Part shown: piece by piece, positions 32,584-41,602 of the stretch | Layout of the letters: each line of letters starts with the position of its first letter | Numbering within the stretch: position 1 is the first letter of the stretch | Assembly: GCA_018380885.1 (NCBI GenBank) | Contig: JAGZSY010000027.1 | Location: 1-64,000 of the forward strand | Length of the DNA stretch: 64,000 bases | Source: Enterocloster asparagiformis | GTDB lineage: Bacteria > Bacillota > Clostridia > Lachnospirales > Lachnospiraceae | Reading direction: 5' to 3' | Translations under genes and position numbers: made by a program | The notes under the pieces: generated by a model | Databases searched by the model: none | The model's input: the letters and a program-made list of their open reading frames with translations, nothing else | What the model was told of the DNA's origin: nothing

Positions 32584-33597
32584 ATGGCTTCAGCATTTTT
32601 AGTATTGCTTTTCGCGTGCCTGTTCCAGGGCAGCTTCGGTATCTGTTTTAAGAAGTATCAGCCGTTTTCCTGGGAGGCGTTCTGGGTATTGTTCTCCGTC
32701 ATCGGCGTTCTGTGCATTCCCCATATCTGGTGTATGGTCGAGGTGCCCAACTACATGAGTTATATCCGTGCAACGCCGGTTTCCACGCTGTTTGCCGGCG
32801 CGCTGGCCGGCTTCTTCTGGGGGATCAGCTCCATCTGGTACAGCAAGGCCATCGATATGATCGGCGTTTCCTTAGTAACCGGAATCAACCTGGGCTTATC
32901 CAACCTGCTGGGAAGCTTTGTTCCCATGATCATCCTGGGCACCTATCCCCCGGCGCGCGTGCTGATCGTGCTGCTGCTGGGCCAGGCGGTGCTGCTGGCG
33001 GGCGTGGTGGTGCTCTCCAAGGCCGGATTTATGAAGAACGGAAACGGCGGGGAGAAGAAAACAAAGGAGAAGGGGAAATCCTCCTCCGTATTTATGACAG
33101 GCCTGATCATGGCCCTGGCCTCCGGCGCAGGCTCCGCGGCCATCAATATCGGCGCAACGGCCTCCAATTACCCGGTCAATCTGGCTGTGGCCGAGGGCGT
33201 GAATCCCACCAGCGCCAGCCTGCTGTCCTGGGTGGTGGTATTTGCCGGCGGTTTCCTGGCAAACTTCGCGTATGCGCTGATCAAGCTGGTCCGCAACAAG
33301 ACGTACACGGATTACGTGAAGCCGGGCTGCGGCAAGGCGTATTTCAAGGTGGTTCTGACCTCCGTCGTGTGGTTCTCCGCTCTGGCGATCTACGGCAAGG
33401 CCACCGCCATGCTGGGCACCCTGGGACCGGTTGTGGGCTGGGTCGCCTTCAACGGACTGGCGCTGATCATCGCCAACGCCTGGGGCTTTTTGGACGGCGA
33501 GTGGAAGGGCTTTGCCAGGGCCAGAAAGGTGGCGCTCTACGGAAATGCGGTAATTATCGCCGCGCTGGTTGTCGTAGGCGTTTCCAATGGTTTATAA
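32584..33597 (+). CDS. RhaT-like sugar:proton symporter
   Basis: A 337-residue membrane protein with about ten hydrophobic segments. The N-terminus CFKKYQPFSWEAFW resembles E. coli RhaT (FKK..SWE..W), and the length (RhaT 344) agrees. A hydrophilic Lys-rich loop (residues about 150-165) splits the halves. RhaT imports L-rhamnose with a proton. It leads an operon with dehydrogenase, lactonase, mutarotase and aldolase genes, so it probably brings in the sugar that they degrade. GGGAGG lies upstream. The exact sugar is unproven. Confidence 0.82.
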   Translation: MASAFLVLLFACLFQGSFGICFKKYQPFSWEAFWVLFSVIGVLCIPHIWCMVEVPNYMSYIRATPVSTLFAGALAGFFWGISSIWYSKAIDMIGVSLVTGINLGLSNLLGSFVPMIILGTYPPARVLIVLLLGQAVLLAGVVVLSKAGFMKNGNGGEKKTKEKGKSSSVFMTGLIMALASGAGSAAINIGATASNYPVNLAVAEGVNPTSASLLSWVVVFAGGFLANFAYALIKLVRNKTYTDYVKPGCGKAYFKVVLTSVVWFSALAIYGKATAMLGTLGPVVGWVAFNGLALIIANAWGFLDGEWKGFARARKVALYGNAVIIAALVVVGVSNGL

Positions 33598-33703
33598 TAA
33601 AGTAATAATTCAGACGGCGGGAAAATTGGTTGAAGCGGTCGGGAAGATGCGCCGTGGGACCTGCACTATAATATTAGGAAAAAATTGAGGAGGAAATTTT
33701 GAA

Positions 33704-34786
33704 ATGGGATTAAAGCTTGAGGATTTAAACTATGTGCCGGAGATGCCGGCGAAGGCAAAAAATATCGTGATCGTTGGGGCGGGCGGCATCGTGACCGGTT
33801 CCCACCTTCCGGCCTACCAGATGGCCGGTTACCCGGTGAAGGGAATCTACGATCTGAACTATGACAAGGCAAAAAAGGCGGCCGCGGATTTTGACATCCC
33901 CAACGCGGTGGAGAAGCTGGAGGACTTGATCGCCCTGGGAATCAGGGAGGACGCGGTGTTTGACATCGCCGTTCCGGCTTCCAAGACCGCATCCATCCTG
34001 CGCCAGCTGCCGGACCACGCGGCGGTCCTCATGCAGAAGCCCATGGGCGAGAGCATTGAGCAGGCCAAGGAGATCCTGGACATCTGCCACGAGAAGGATT
34101 TGACGGCGGGCGTGAATTTCCAGCTGCGCCAGGCGCCCTACATGATTGCGGCCCGCAAGCTGATCGCGGACGGCGTGATCGGGGATATCGTGGACATCGA
34201 CTGGCGGGTGGTGGAGCTGCACCCCTGGCATCTGTGGAGCTTCCTCTTCGGCCTGGAGCGCATGGAGATCAACTACCACAGCATCCATTACATTGACTGC
34301 ATCAGAAGCTTTGTGGGCGATCCCAAGGGCGTTTACTGCAAGACCATGCAGCATCCCAAGATGACGGACCTGTCCCAGACCAGAACCTCCATCATCATGG
34401 ACTACGGCGACGTGCTGCGCGTCAACCTGCACATCAACCACAACCACGACTACGCCCCGGATTACCAGGAGAGCATGATGAAGATCGAGGGCTTAAAGGG
34501 AGCCATCCGCATTCAGCTGGGCCTGATCCTGGACTATCCCACCGGGCGCCCGGACAAGGTGGAGTACATCACGGACGACGGCAAGGGCTGGAGAGAGCTG
34601 GACGTAAAGGGCAGCTGGTTCAACGAGGCGTTTATCGGAACCATGGGCGGCCTGATGAAGAAGCTGGAGGACCCGTCCTACCATTACATGAACAGTGTCG
34701 AGGACGCTTACCACACCATGTGCGTGGTGGAGGCCTGCTATCAGTCTAACGCAGAAGGAGGATTGCCGGTGGAGTACGGCCGGTAG
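33704..34786 (+). CDS. Gfo/Idh/MocA family sugar dehydrogenase
   Basis: This 360-residue NAD(P)-dependent oxidoreductase has a Rossmann motif VIVGAGGIVTGSHLP (about 22-36) and the family EKP motif as QKPMGES (111-117). The catalytic K is kept while the first residue is Gln. It probably oxidises the imported sugar at C1 to a lactone, given that a lactonase gene follows 8 bases later. A 106-base gap with AGGAGG precedes it. Sugar unknown. Confidence 0.88.
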   Translation: MGLKLEDLNYVPEMPAKAKNIVIVGAGGIVTGSHLPAYQMAGYPVKGIYDLNYDKAKKAAADFDIPNAVEKLEDLIALGIREDAVFDIAVPASKTASILRQLPDHAAVLMQKPMGESIEQAKEILDICHEKDLTAGVNFQLRQAPYMIAARKLIADGVIGDIVDIDWRVVELHPWHLWSFLFGLERMEINYHSIHYIDCIRSFVGDPKGVYCKTMQHPKMTDLSQTRTSIIMDYGDVLRVNLHINHNHDYAPDYQESMMKIEGLKGAIRIQLGLILDYPTGRPDKVEYITDDGKGWRELDVKGSWFNEAFIGTMGGLMKKLEDPSYHYMNSVEDAYHTMCVVEACYQSNAEGGLPVEYGR

Positions 34787-34794
34787 AAAATAAT

Positions 34795-35676
34795 ATGAGG
34801 ATAATTGATACGCATTTACATATCTGGAATCTGGAGGAATTTTCGCTTCCGTGGCTGTCCGGGGAGGGGCCGGTGTTAAACCGCACCTACACTCTGGAGG
34901 ACTACAAAAATGCGCTTGGCGCCGACCCGGGCTATGAGGTGGAGGCCGCCGTCTATGTGGAGGTGGACTGCGCGAAAACGGACAAGGACCGGGAAAATGC
35001 GTTCATTATCGGCTGCTGCGGCGATGGGGACAGCCTCTTTCAGGGGGCGGTTCTCTCCGGGCGCCTGGACGGGGAGGGCTTTAAGGAGTACATGGGCCGG
35101 TATCTGGGGAGCCCCTGGGTGAAGGGCGTGCGCCAGGTGCTGCACGTGCCGGAGGCGCTGCCGGGAACCTGCCTGGGCAAGGCGTTTCAGGAGAATGTCC
35201 GCTGGCTGGGAGAGCAGGGCCTGCTCTACGAGGGCTGCGTGCGCAATCAGGAGCTGGGGGACCTCTATGAGATGGCCAAGGCCTGCCCCGGCACCACCGT
35301 TGTGCTGAACCACATGGGAATCGTGGACCCAGATATCATTTCCCGGGAAAATCCCTCCCCGGAGGAGGCGGCCTACAAGCGGAGCTGGATTGAGAATATC
35401 CGGAAAATGGCTTCCCTTCCCAACGTGGTCTGCAAGATATCCGGGCTGAACCCGGCGGGAGCGTGGACGGATGAGACGCTCCGCCCGGCGGTGGACGCCG
35501 CGCTCGACGCCTTTGGCCAGGACCGGGTGATGTACGCCAGCAATTTCCCCGTGTGCAACATTGCCACCGGCATGGCGCCCTGGATCGGCGCGCTGATGCG
35601 GATCACTCAGAGCCGCGGGGAGGCGTTTCAGAGAAAGCTGTTTTCTGAGAACGCGAGACGGATTTACAAATTGTAG
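34795..35676 (+). CDS. Amidohydrolase-family sugar lactonase (COG3618 type)
   Basis: The 293-residue TIM-barrel metal hydrolase opens with DTHLHIW (HxH at 7 and 9), as in L-rhamnono-1,4-lactonase and L-fuconolactonase. It also has VLNHMGI near residue 168 and a late YASNFPVCN, where these enzymes have the Asp motif (here Asn). It should open the lactone made by the preceding dehydrogenase. The start follows the previous stop by 8 bases with only a weak ribosome site. Confidence 0.85.
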   Translation: MRIIDTHLHIWNLEEFSLPWLSGEGPVLNRTYTLEDYKNALGADPGYEVEAAVYVEVDCAKTDKDRENAFIIGCCGDGDSLFQGAVLSGRLDGEGFKEYMGRYLGSPWVKGVRQVLHVPEALPGTCLGKAFQENVRWLGEQGLLYEGCVRNQELGDLYEMAKACPGTTVVLNHMGIVDPDIISRENPSPEEAAYKRSWIENIRKMASLPNVVCKISGLNPAGAWTDETLRPAVDAALDAFGQDRVMYASNFPVCNIATGMAPWIGALMRITQSRGEAFQRKLFSENARRIYKL

Positions 35677-35708
35677 CTGGATTTTGTGAATGAGGAGGAT
35701 TATAATAG

Positions 35709-36032
35709 ATGGGCAAGGTACAGAGATTTGGCAGCGTTTCCCGGCTGAAAGCGGAACGGGCGGATTATTACAGGCAGCTTCACGCGGCTCCCTGGAAGCA
35801 GATCAACGACATGATCAAGGAGTGTAATCTTCAGAATTACTCCATTTATTTTGACGGAGAATATCTGTTTTCCTATTACGAGTACGTGGGCGACGACTAT
35901 GAGGCCGACATGGCGAAGATGGCGGCGGACCCGGAGACGCAGCGGTGGTGGGGCGAGTGCATTCCCTGCATGAACCCGCTTTCCGGCGACGGCCCGTGGA
36001 TGGACATGAAGGAAATTTATCACTTAGACTAA
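35709..36032 (+). CDS. rhaM: L-rhamnose mutarotase family protein
   Basis: A 107-residue ferredoxin-like protein of RhaM length (104). The conserved YRQLHAAPW (His25), SIYFDGEYLFSYYEY and the C-terminal QRWWGECIPC match the family. Such enzymes interconvert alpha and beta anomers of L-rhamnose or L-fucose, so the operon's substrate is probably a 6-deoxy-L-sugar or related sugar. GAGGAGG precedes the ATG. Confidence 0.9.
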   Translation: MGKVQRFGSVSRLKAERADYYRQLHAAPWKQINDMIKECNLQNYSIYFDGEYLFSYYEYVGDDYEADMAKMAADPETQRWWGECIPCMNPLSGDGPWMDMKEIYHLD

Positions 36033-36043
36033 GAGGTTAAATT

Positions 36044-36919
36044 ATGAAAAAGTTGATTGTTGCATCGATAACGCCTTTTGACGGGCAGGACCAGATTAAC
36101 GAGCAGGCCGTGAAGCAGCTGTGGGACCGGAACCTGGCCGAGGGAGCGGACGGTTTTTTCATCGGCGGAAGCTCCGGGGAGTGCTTTCTGCTGAGCCAGC
36201 AGGAACGGATTCACACCTATGAGCTGGGCGCCCAGTACCTGGACCGGGCGGAGATTTTCGCCCATGTGGGCGCGATCCGCACGGACGAGGCCGTGACCTA
36301 CGCCAAGGAGGCCAAGGCCCTGGGGATCAAAAATATTGCGGCGACCCCTCCGTTTTACTTCGGATTCTCAGCCAAGGAGGTGGCGAACTATTACTACGAT
36401 ATCGCCAGCGCCGCGGGCGCGCCGGTGCTGTACTACAACATCCCCTCCAGCACCCACAGGGAACTGGACCCCGCCAACCCGGAGATTCGGGAGCTGTTAA
36501 AATCCGGCGCCATCGGCGCGGTGAAGCACACCAATCTGAACCTGTATCAGATGGAGCGGATTCGCAACGTAAACCCGCAGATCAAGTGCTACGGCGGATT
36601 TGAGAACTGCATGGTGGCCTTCCTGGCCTTTGGCTGCGACGGGTTTATCGGAAGTAACTTCAACTTCATGCTGCCCCAGTACCGGAAGGTGATGGAGCTG
36701 TACTTAGACCGCCAGGACGACGAGGCCAGGCGGCTGCAGGCGGAGTGCAACAGCATCTTGGACGTGGTGCTGAAAAACGGGCTCTGCGCCAGCTTAAAGT
36801 ACATTGCCGCCCGGCAGGGCATCGACGCCGGAAACGTAAGGCGGCCCATGCTGCCCCTGAACGAGGCGCAGAAGGCGGAGATTGACCAGGCTCTGGCGCA
36901 GCATCTGGAAATTCAGTAA
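36044..36919 (+). CDS. DapA/NanA-family aldolase
   Basis: This 291-residue class I aldolase or lyase has GGSSGE (41-46), the catalytic tyrosine in YYNIPSS (Y131) and the Schiff-base lysine K161 in GAVKHTN. The family includes 2-keto-3-deoxy sugar-acid aldolases, N-acetylneuraminate lyase and DapA. In this operon it would split a 2-keto-3-deoxy aldonate to pyruvate and an aldehyde (lactaldehyde if the sugar is 6-deoxy). It starts 11 bases after the mutarotase. Confidence 0.88.
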   Translation: MKKLIVASITPFDGQDQINEQAVKQLWDRNLAEGADGFFIGGSSGECFLLSQQERIHTYELGAQYLDRAEIFAHVGAIRTDEAVTYAKEAKALGIKNIAATPPFYFGFSAKEVANYYYDIASAAGAPVLYYNIPSSTHRELDPANPEIRELLKSGAIGAVKHTNLNLYQMERIRNVNPQIKCYGGFENCMVAFLAFGCDGFIGSNFNFMLPQYRKVMELYLDRQDDEARRLQAECNSILDVVLKNGLCASLKYIAARQGIDAGNVRRPMLPLNEAQKAEIDQALAQHLEIQ

Positions 36920-36943
36920 AATTGTGAATCACATGATCCCACC

Positions 36944-36974
36944 AATGCCCCGGCAGGCAAACCGCCGGGGCATT
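36944..36974 (+). terminator. Strong hairpin after the aldolase gene
   Basis: AATGCCCCGGC and GCCGGGGCATT form an 11-bp stem. There is no T-run, so it may only attenuate read-through into the regulator gene. Confidence 0.5.
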
Positions 36975-37000
36975 CGCCGCGGCAGGGGACCGGTAACCGC

Positions 37001-37030
37001 TGGACATATGTGGAAGGGATGTGCTATGAT
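37001..37030 (+). promoter_or_regulatory. Promoter of the GntR regulator gene
   Basis: TGGACA and TATGAT with an 18-base spacer lie 39 bases before the regulator start, so the regulator can be made independently of the operon. Confidence 0.5.
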
Positions 37031-37068
37031 AGGTAACGTGAAACAGTGGGCAAAGAGGAGAGACAAAT

Positions 37069-37767
37069 ATGGAATGTGAACCGTTAAAAAAGGTGACGCT
37101 CACGGAGCAGGTGATGGAGCGGCTGGCCGGAATGATCACGTCCGGGCAGCTAAAGCCCGGGGACAAGCTGCCCAATGAGCGGGATTTGGCGGAGATGTTC
37201 GGCGTGACCCGCAGCCGGATTCGCGAGGCGCTGCGGGCGCTGTCCCTGGTGGGGATGCTGACCATCAAGCCGGGGGACGGGAGCTTTGTCAGCGAGGAGG
37301 GAGCCAAGATTCCGGAGGAGACGGTGATGTGGATGTATTACCAGGAGATGCACCGCCACGACGAGATATACGCCGCCAGAAGCCTGATCGAGACGGAGGT
37401 CTACCTGACCTGCTACGACAACCGCACGCCCGAGATTCTGGCCCGGCTGGACGAATACCGGGACCGCCTGCTGGACGTGGAGACGGAGGAAATTTCGGCT
37501 GAGGACTTTTTGAAGATTCTGACCGAGATCGACACCTACGTGGGGGACGCGTGCGGCAACAGCGTCTACGCCCGCCTGATGCAGATCATGGTGCTCATGC
37601 GCCAGGAGTCGGCCCTGAAGGTTCTGAAATTGTCCACCTCCAAGGAGAGCGCGGTGTTTTACCGCTGCAAAATCCTCAACTCCTTCCACCAGGACGACCG
37701 GAACAAGGTGAAAAAATGCCTGAGCGATTTCTTTAAGTATTCGATTAAGGAAATTTCCATGCATTGA
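37069..37767 (+). CDS. FadR-type GntR transcriptional regulator
   Basis: A 232-residue regulator. The winged helix (about 8-75) includes LKPGDKLPNERDLAEMFGVTRSRIREALRAL, and the rest is an all-helical FCD ligand domain. FCD regulators of the FadR group bind TGGT-N3-ACCA sites, which occur three times in the divergent region 32300-32495, making this the best candidate for their repressor. It follows the sugar operon and precedes an Ldh-family reductase. It probably binds an acidic pathway intermediate. Confidence 0.9.
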   Translation: MECEPLKKVTLTEQVMERLAGMITSGQLKPGDKLPNERDLAEMFGVTRSRIREALRALSLVGMLTIKPGDGSFVSEEGAKIPEETVMWMYYQEMHRHDEIYAARSLIETEVYLTCYDNRTPEILARLDEYRDRLLDVETEEISAEDFLKILTEIDTYVGDACGNSVYARLMQIMVLMRQESALKVLKLSTSKESAVFYRCKILNSFHQDDRNKVKKCLSDFFKYSIKEISMH

Positions 37768-37798
37768 CATGAAGCAGGATAGGCCGGAGGGGACAGAT

Positions 37799-38842
37799 AT
37801 GAGAATTCCGTACGACGTCGTCGAGGAGACGATCAAAAAAGTAATGTTAAACGCGGGTCTGACGGAGCAGCAGGCGCAGACCTGCGCCAGGATTCATGCC
37901 CAGTCCAGCGCGGACGGGGTGGAGAGCCACGGCTTAAACCGGGTTCCACGCTTTGTTGAGTATGTGCGCCGGGGGCTGGTCGATCCCCAGGGCAGTCCGG
38001 AGCTGTTGAAGGCCAAGGGGGCGGTTGAGAATTACGACGGCCATCTGGGCATCGGCATCACCAACGCCCTGTTCTGCGCGGACCGGGCCATGGAGCTGGC
38101 GAAGGAACACGGCATCGGCTGCGTGGCCCTAAAGAACAGCTCCCACTGGATGCGCGGCGGCACATACGCGTGGCGCATGGCGGAGGCCGGATTTATGGGC
38201 ATCTGCTGGATCAACACCGAGAGCTGTATGCCGCTGTGGGGCAGCGACCGGCCGGGCGTGGGCAACAACCCGTTCTGCATCGGCATCCCCAGGGAGGACG
38301 GCCCAATTGTGCTGGATATGGCCATGAGCCAGTACGCTTACGGCAAGCTGGGGGTCTACCGTCTGGCGGGAAAGCAGCTCCCCTATCCGGGCGGCTTTGA
38401 CCGGGAGGGAAAGCTGACCTGCGACCCAGGCGCCATTGAGGAGAGCCGGCGTGTTCTGCCCGTGGGCTACTGGAAGGGCAGCGGCATGGCCATTGCCCTG
38501 GATATGGCGGCGGCGTTGATGGCGGGCGGCAGCAGCGGCTCCGATATGGACGAGGCCGGACAGGGAAGCTGCGTGGGCTGCTGTCAAATTTTTATCGCTT
38601 ACGATCCCTATCTGTTCGGAACCCGGGAGGAGATTCAGGATATGCTGAACCGCCGGGTAGCGGCGGCCGACGCCAGCCATCCGGACCGGGACGGCGGCCG
38701 GGTGGTCTGCCCGGGCGAGCGTACCCTGTCCGCCAGGGAGCGCAGCATGAGGGAGGGCGTGAACGTGGACCAGGCGGTTTGGCGGCAGGTGACCGCCATG
38801 GCCGGCGGCGATCTGGATGTGGGGGATATTTCCGGCCGGTAG
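37799..38842 (+). CDS. Ldh_2-family malate/lactate/sugar-acid dehydrogenase
   Basis: This 347-residue NAD(P)-dependent reductase belongs to the family of YiaK (2,3-diketo-L-gulonate reductase), AllD and YbiC. Hallmarks are ESHGLNRVPRFVEYVR, KNSSHWMRGG, NPFCIGIP and the distal SGSDMDEAGQGS. The start at 37799 has GGAGGGG 8 bases upstream; an earlier start at 37769 is less likely. It could reduce a keto-acid made by the operon. Together with the YhcH gene downstream it resembles part of a yia-type operon. Confidence 0.87.
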   Translation: MRIPYDVVEETIKKVMLNAGLTEQQAQTCARIHAQSSADGVESHGLNRVPRFVEYVRRGLVDPQGSPELLKAKGAVENYDGHLGIGITNALFCADRAMELAKEHGIGCVALKNSSHWMRGGTYAWRMAEAGFMGICWINTESCMPLWGSDRPGVGNNPFCIGIPREDGPIVLDMAMSQYAYGKLGVYRLAGKQLPYPGGFDREGKLTCDPGAIEESRRVLPVGYWKGSGMAIALDMAAALMAGGSSGSDMDEAGQGSCVGCCQIFIAYDPYLFGTREEIQDMLNRRVAAADASHPDRDGGRVVCPGERTLSARERSMREGVNVDQAVWRQVTAMAGGDLDVGDISGR

Positions 38843-38893
38843 GCCGGGGATTTTGTTAAAGCAGGTTGTTTTGTGTGAGAAGGGAGAAATTAT

Positions 38894-39346
38894 ATGTATT
38901 TTACAAATATTTCCATTTCTGAAAAATATAATTATCTGGACGAGAAGTTTTGCAAGGCCTACAAGTGGCTGGCCGAGACGGATATCAGCGCCCTGGCCGT
39001 GGGAAGCTACCCCATCGACGGCGACGCTGTGGTGGCGAATGTGCAGGAGTACACCACCTATCCGGCGTCCGAGGCCTCGTTTGAGACCCACGAGAAGTTC
39101 TTCGACATCCAGTACATGGCGTCGGGCCGGGAGCTGTTCGGCGTGTGCAAGCGGGACGGGCTCAAGGTGAAGGAGCGCATCGAGGAGAGCGACCTGATCT
39201 TTTACGAGGAGCCGGAGCTCTCCGGCAGCGTGCTGCTGGAGGAGGGCGATCTGATCGTGGTGGCCCCCGAGGACGCCCACAAGCCCAGATGCGTGGCTGG
39301 AGCGCCCTGCCAGGTGAAAAAGGTGGTTGTGAAGGTGGCGGTTTAA
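38894..39346 (+). CDS. YhcH/YjgK/YiaL family protein
   Basis: A 150-residue cupin-like protein of the YhcH/YiaL/EbgC family. It has EYTTYPASEASFETHEKF and the metal-binding-like FDIQYMASG, with a His pair later (EDAHKPRC). Members occur in sialic acid and 2,3-diketogulonate operons and probably act on sugar anomers or acids. It is last in the rightward operon and sits before a terminator. Exact reaction unknown. Confidence 0.88.
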   Translation: MYFTNISISEKYNYLDEKFCKAYKWLAETDISALAVGSYPIDGDAVVANVQEYTTYPASEASFETHEKFFDIQYMASGRELFGVCKRDGLKVKERIEESDLIFYEEPELSGSVLLEEGDLIVVAPEDAHKPRCVAGAPCQVKKVVVKVAV

Positions 39347-39385
39347 GGCCTATATTGGAAAGAAATGCAAATTAAAGTTTACATA

Positions 39386-39431
39386 AAAAACGGAGGCAAT
39401 TGCGCTGGATGCGAAATAGCCTCTGTTTTTT
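39386..39431. terminator. Bidirectional terminator between the YhcH gene and the DeoR gene
   Basis: ACGGAGGC pairs with GCCTCTGT, flanked by A-run and T-run, between converging genes. Confidence 0.8.
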
Positions 39432-39453
39432 GTACGGTGTGCAGGGAGGACCG

Positions 39454-40233
39454 CTATGGGGCGATTTTGACATCGATGCCATGTTCTTCCAGGGATTCCC
39501 GCAGCTTGCGCCCCAAGCCGCTGTCCGTGACCAGGGTATCGATCTCCGACAGCTCGGCGAAGGTGACGAAGGAGTTCTGGCCGATCTTGTTGCTGCCGCA
39601 GAGGATAATCACTTTGTCGGCCACGGAGAGCATGGTTTTCTTGATTTCCGCCTGTCCCACGTCCGGGGTCATGGCGCCGCGGGACAGGGACAGGCTGTTG
39701 GCCCCCATAAAGGCCTTGTCCACCACAAGGCGGCGGAAGGGTTCGGAGCCAAAGCTTCCCACCGTGCAGTTGTAGTGCTTGCGAAGCACGCCCCCGATAA
39801 AGTACAGCGTAATATCCTCGCAGGGGTCCAGCAGCAGGGCGATTTTTAAATCGTTGGTGACTACCCGCAGATTGCGTTTTCCGGCCAGAAGCTTGGCAAA
39901 TTCCATACAGGTGCTGCCGGTGTCGATGATGATGGTGTCTCCATCCGTCACCATCTCCGCGGCCACGGCGGCGATGGCCCGTTTTTGGTCCGTGTTTTCG
40001 TCGCGTTTGCTGGGTTCCAGCTCATAGGCGGAGCTGGACATGCGGATCGCGCCTCCGTGGGTTCGGCGGAGCTGATTTTCATTCTCCAGGTCCCGCAGGT
40101 CGTTGCGGGCGGTAACAGGGGAAATCCCAAATAAATCGCATAGCTGTGCCACAGTAACCTTTTCCGAATCTTTTAACAGTTGAAGGATTTTATCTTTGCG
40201 CTCTTCTGCGAACAGCGTTTCTTTTTCGTTCAT
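39454..40233 (-). CDS. DeoR-family transcriptional regulator
   Basis: A 259-residue repressor with an N-terminal DeoR helix-turn-helix (RKDKILQLLKDSEKVTVAQLCDLFGISPVTARNDL, about 13-47) and the linked RRTHGGA. A DeoRC sensor domain follows, with the phosphosugar-binding DTGST near 117-121. It is divergent from deoC and a PTS. The AT-rich region between holds two 16-bp direct repeats flanking the promoter, which are likely its operators. Confidence 0.93.
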   Translation of the reverse strand: MNEKETLFAEERKDKILQLLKDSEKVTVAQLCDLFGISPVTARNDLRDLENENQLRRTHGGAIRMSSSAYELEPSKRDENTDQKRAIAAVAAEMVTDGDTIIIDTGSTCMEFAKLLAGKRNLRVVTNDLKIALLLDPCEDITLYFIGGVLRKHYNCTVGSFGSEPFRRLVVDKAFMGANSLSLSRGAMTPDVGQAEIKKTMLSVADKVIILCGSNKIGQNSFVTFAELSEIDTLVTDSGLGRKLRESLEEHGIDVKIAP

Positions 40234-40300
40234 ATACGACCCCTCCTCTTTTTATTAAAGTATACCACAAAAATCGGAAAGAATAAACCGATAAAAAATG

Positions 40301-40316
40301 AAACGAAAGTAAAAGA
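40301..40316 (+). promoter_or_regulatory. Direct repeat A, candidate DeoR operator
   Basis: AAACGAAAGTAAAAGA. It matches the copy at 40394-40409 in 15 of 16 bases. Further CGAAA cores occur between them. Confidence 0.55.
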
Positions 40317-40356
40317 CGAAATAGATAAAAAAATATCGAAAAATAGTGATTACATA

Positions 40357-40384
40357 TTGACATAACGAAAAAATATGATAGAAT
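40357..40384 (+). promoter_or_regulatory. Promoter of the deoC-PTS operon
   Basis: TTGACA and TAGAAT with a 16-base spacer, placed between the two direct repeats. Confidence 0.7.
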
Positions 40385-40393
40385 AAGAAAATA

Positions 40394-40409
40394 AAACGAA
40401 AATAAAAGA
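40394..40409 (+). promoter_or_regulatory. Direct repeat B, candidate DeoR operator
   Basis: AAACGAAAATAAAAGA, about 10 bases downstream of the -10 and 17 bases before the deoC start, a position suited to repression. Confidence 0.55.
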
Positions 40410-40425
40410 AAGGAAACAACAAAAT

Positions 40426-41112
40426 ATGGATGTAAACGAGCTGACCAGAGAACGCCTGGCGAACATGTTCGACCACACCTGCTTAAAGGCCTTCGCCAGG
40501 GAGGAGGATTTCCGAAAATTATGCGAGGAGGCAAGGGACAACGGGTTTAAAATGGTTGCCATCAATTCCTCGCCGGTCCGGTTTTGCAAGGAGATCTTAA
40601 AGGACACGCCGGTTCATGTGGGGGCGGCCATCAGCTTTCCGCTGGGCCAGACCACAATCGAAACGAAATGTTTCGAAACCCAGGATGCAATTGACAACGG
40701 TGCGGATGAAATCGATTATGTGATCAATGTGGGGGAGGTGAAAAACGGGAATTACGATTACATTGAGGAGGAGATGCGGCGGATTACGGAAATCTGCAGA
40801 GCCGCAGGCGTCCTGGTGAAGGTGATCTTTGAGAACTGCTATCTGGAGAAGGACGAGATTGTGAAGGTGGCGCAGATCGCCAGCCGGGTGAAGCCGGACT
40901 TTATCAAGACCTCCACCGGATTCGGCAGCGGCGGGGCCACCCCGGAGGATGTGAAGCTGATGAAGGACACGGTGGGGCAGGACGTGAAGGTGAAGGCGGC
41001 CGGAGGGATTCGGGACTGGGAGACCTGCAGGAAGATGATCGAAGCCGGCGCGGAGAGAATCGGGACCAGCAGCAGTTTCAAGATTCTGGAGGGCTTTGAC
41101 GCAGCCAGGTGA
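40426..41112 (+). CDS. deoC: Deoxyribose-phosphate aldolase
   Basis: This 228-residue class I aldolase has Asp97 (EIDYVINVG), the Schiff-base Lys161 ([14 protein letters not shown]) and Lys190 (KVKAAGGIR), the catalytic set of DERA. It cleaves 2-deoxyribose 5-phosphate to glyceraldehyde 3-phosphate and acetaldehyde, or acts on a related phosphorylated keto-sugar. It is the first gene of an operon with a fructose-type PTS and two dehydrogenases rather than nucleoside genes, so its substrate may differ from classical DeoC. GAAAGG lies upstream. Confidence 0.92.
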   Translation: MDVNELTRERLANMFDHTCLKAFAREEDFRKLCEEARDNGFKMVAINSSPVRFCKEILKDTPVHVGAAISFPLGQTTIETKCFETQDAIDNGADEIDYVINVGEVKNGNYDYIEEEMRRITEICRAAGVLVKVIFENCYLEKDEIVKVAQIASRVKPDFIKTSTGFGSGGATPEDVKLMKDTVGQDVKVKAAGGIRDWETCRKMIEAGAERIGTSSSFKILEGFDAAR

Positions 41113-41145
41113 CAACGAACGGAGAACTGAGGGGGAACAGACAAA

Positions 41146-41601
41146 ATGCAGAATATCGAAGCGCTGATGACGACGGATTTGATTCTGTTTGACTTGAAAT
41201 GTGCGGACAGGGAGGACTGTATCCGCCAAATGGCGGAAAGGCTTTTGGCGGAAGGACGGATCACGGCCCTGGAGCCGTACGTGGAAGCGGTTATGGAGCG
41301 GGAGCGCCTGGGCGTGACGGGGATTGGAATGCAGGTGGCGATCCCGCACGGCAAGAGCAGCGCGGTGCGCACTCCGTCCCTGGTGTTCGCGCGGTGCGAC
41401 GCCGGGGTGGATTTCCGGGCAATGGACGGCAGCTTGGCGAATCTGATTTTTTTGATCGCGGTGCCGTCCGAGGCGGGGGACCTTCATCTGCGGATGCTCA
41501 GCCAGCTGGCCCGCAGCCTGATGCACGAGGCATTTCGGGAAAAGCTGTTGAGCGCGGAAACGGAAGAAGCGGTATTGGATTTGTTGAAAGGAGAAGGATG
41601 A
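41146..41601 (+). CDS. PTS EIIA component, fructose/mannitol type
   Basis: A 151-residue cytoplasmic phosphocarrier; the phosphorylated histidine is H68 in VAIPHGKSS. It takes phosphate from HPr and passes it to the EIIB domain of the next gene, which starts 1 base after its stop. Family level is certain, sugar unknown. Confidence 0.93.
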   Translation: MQNIEALMTTDLILFDLKCADREDCIRQMAERLLAEGRITALEPYVEAVMERERLGVTGIGMQVAIPHGKSSAVRTPSLVFARCDAGVDFRAMDGSLANLIFLIAVPSEAGDLHLRMLSQLARSLMHEAFREKLLSAETEEAVLDLLKGEG

Positions 41602-41602
41602 G

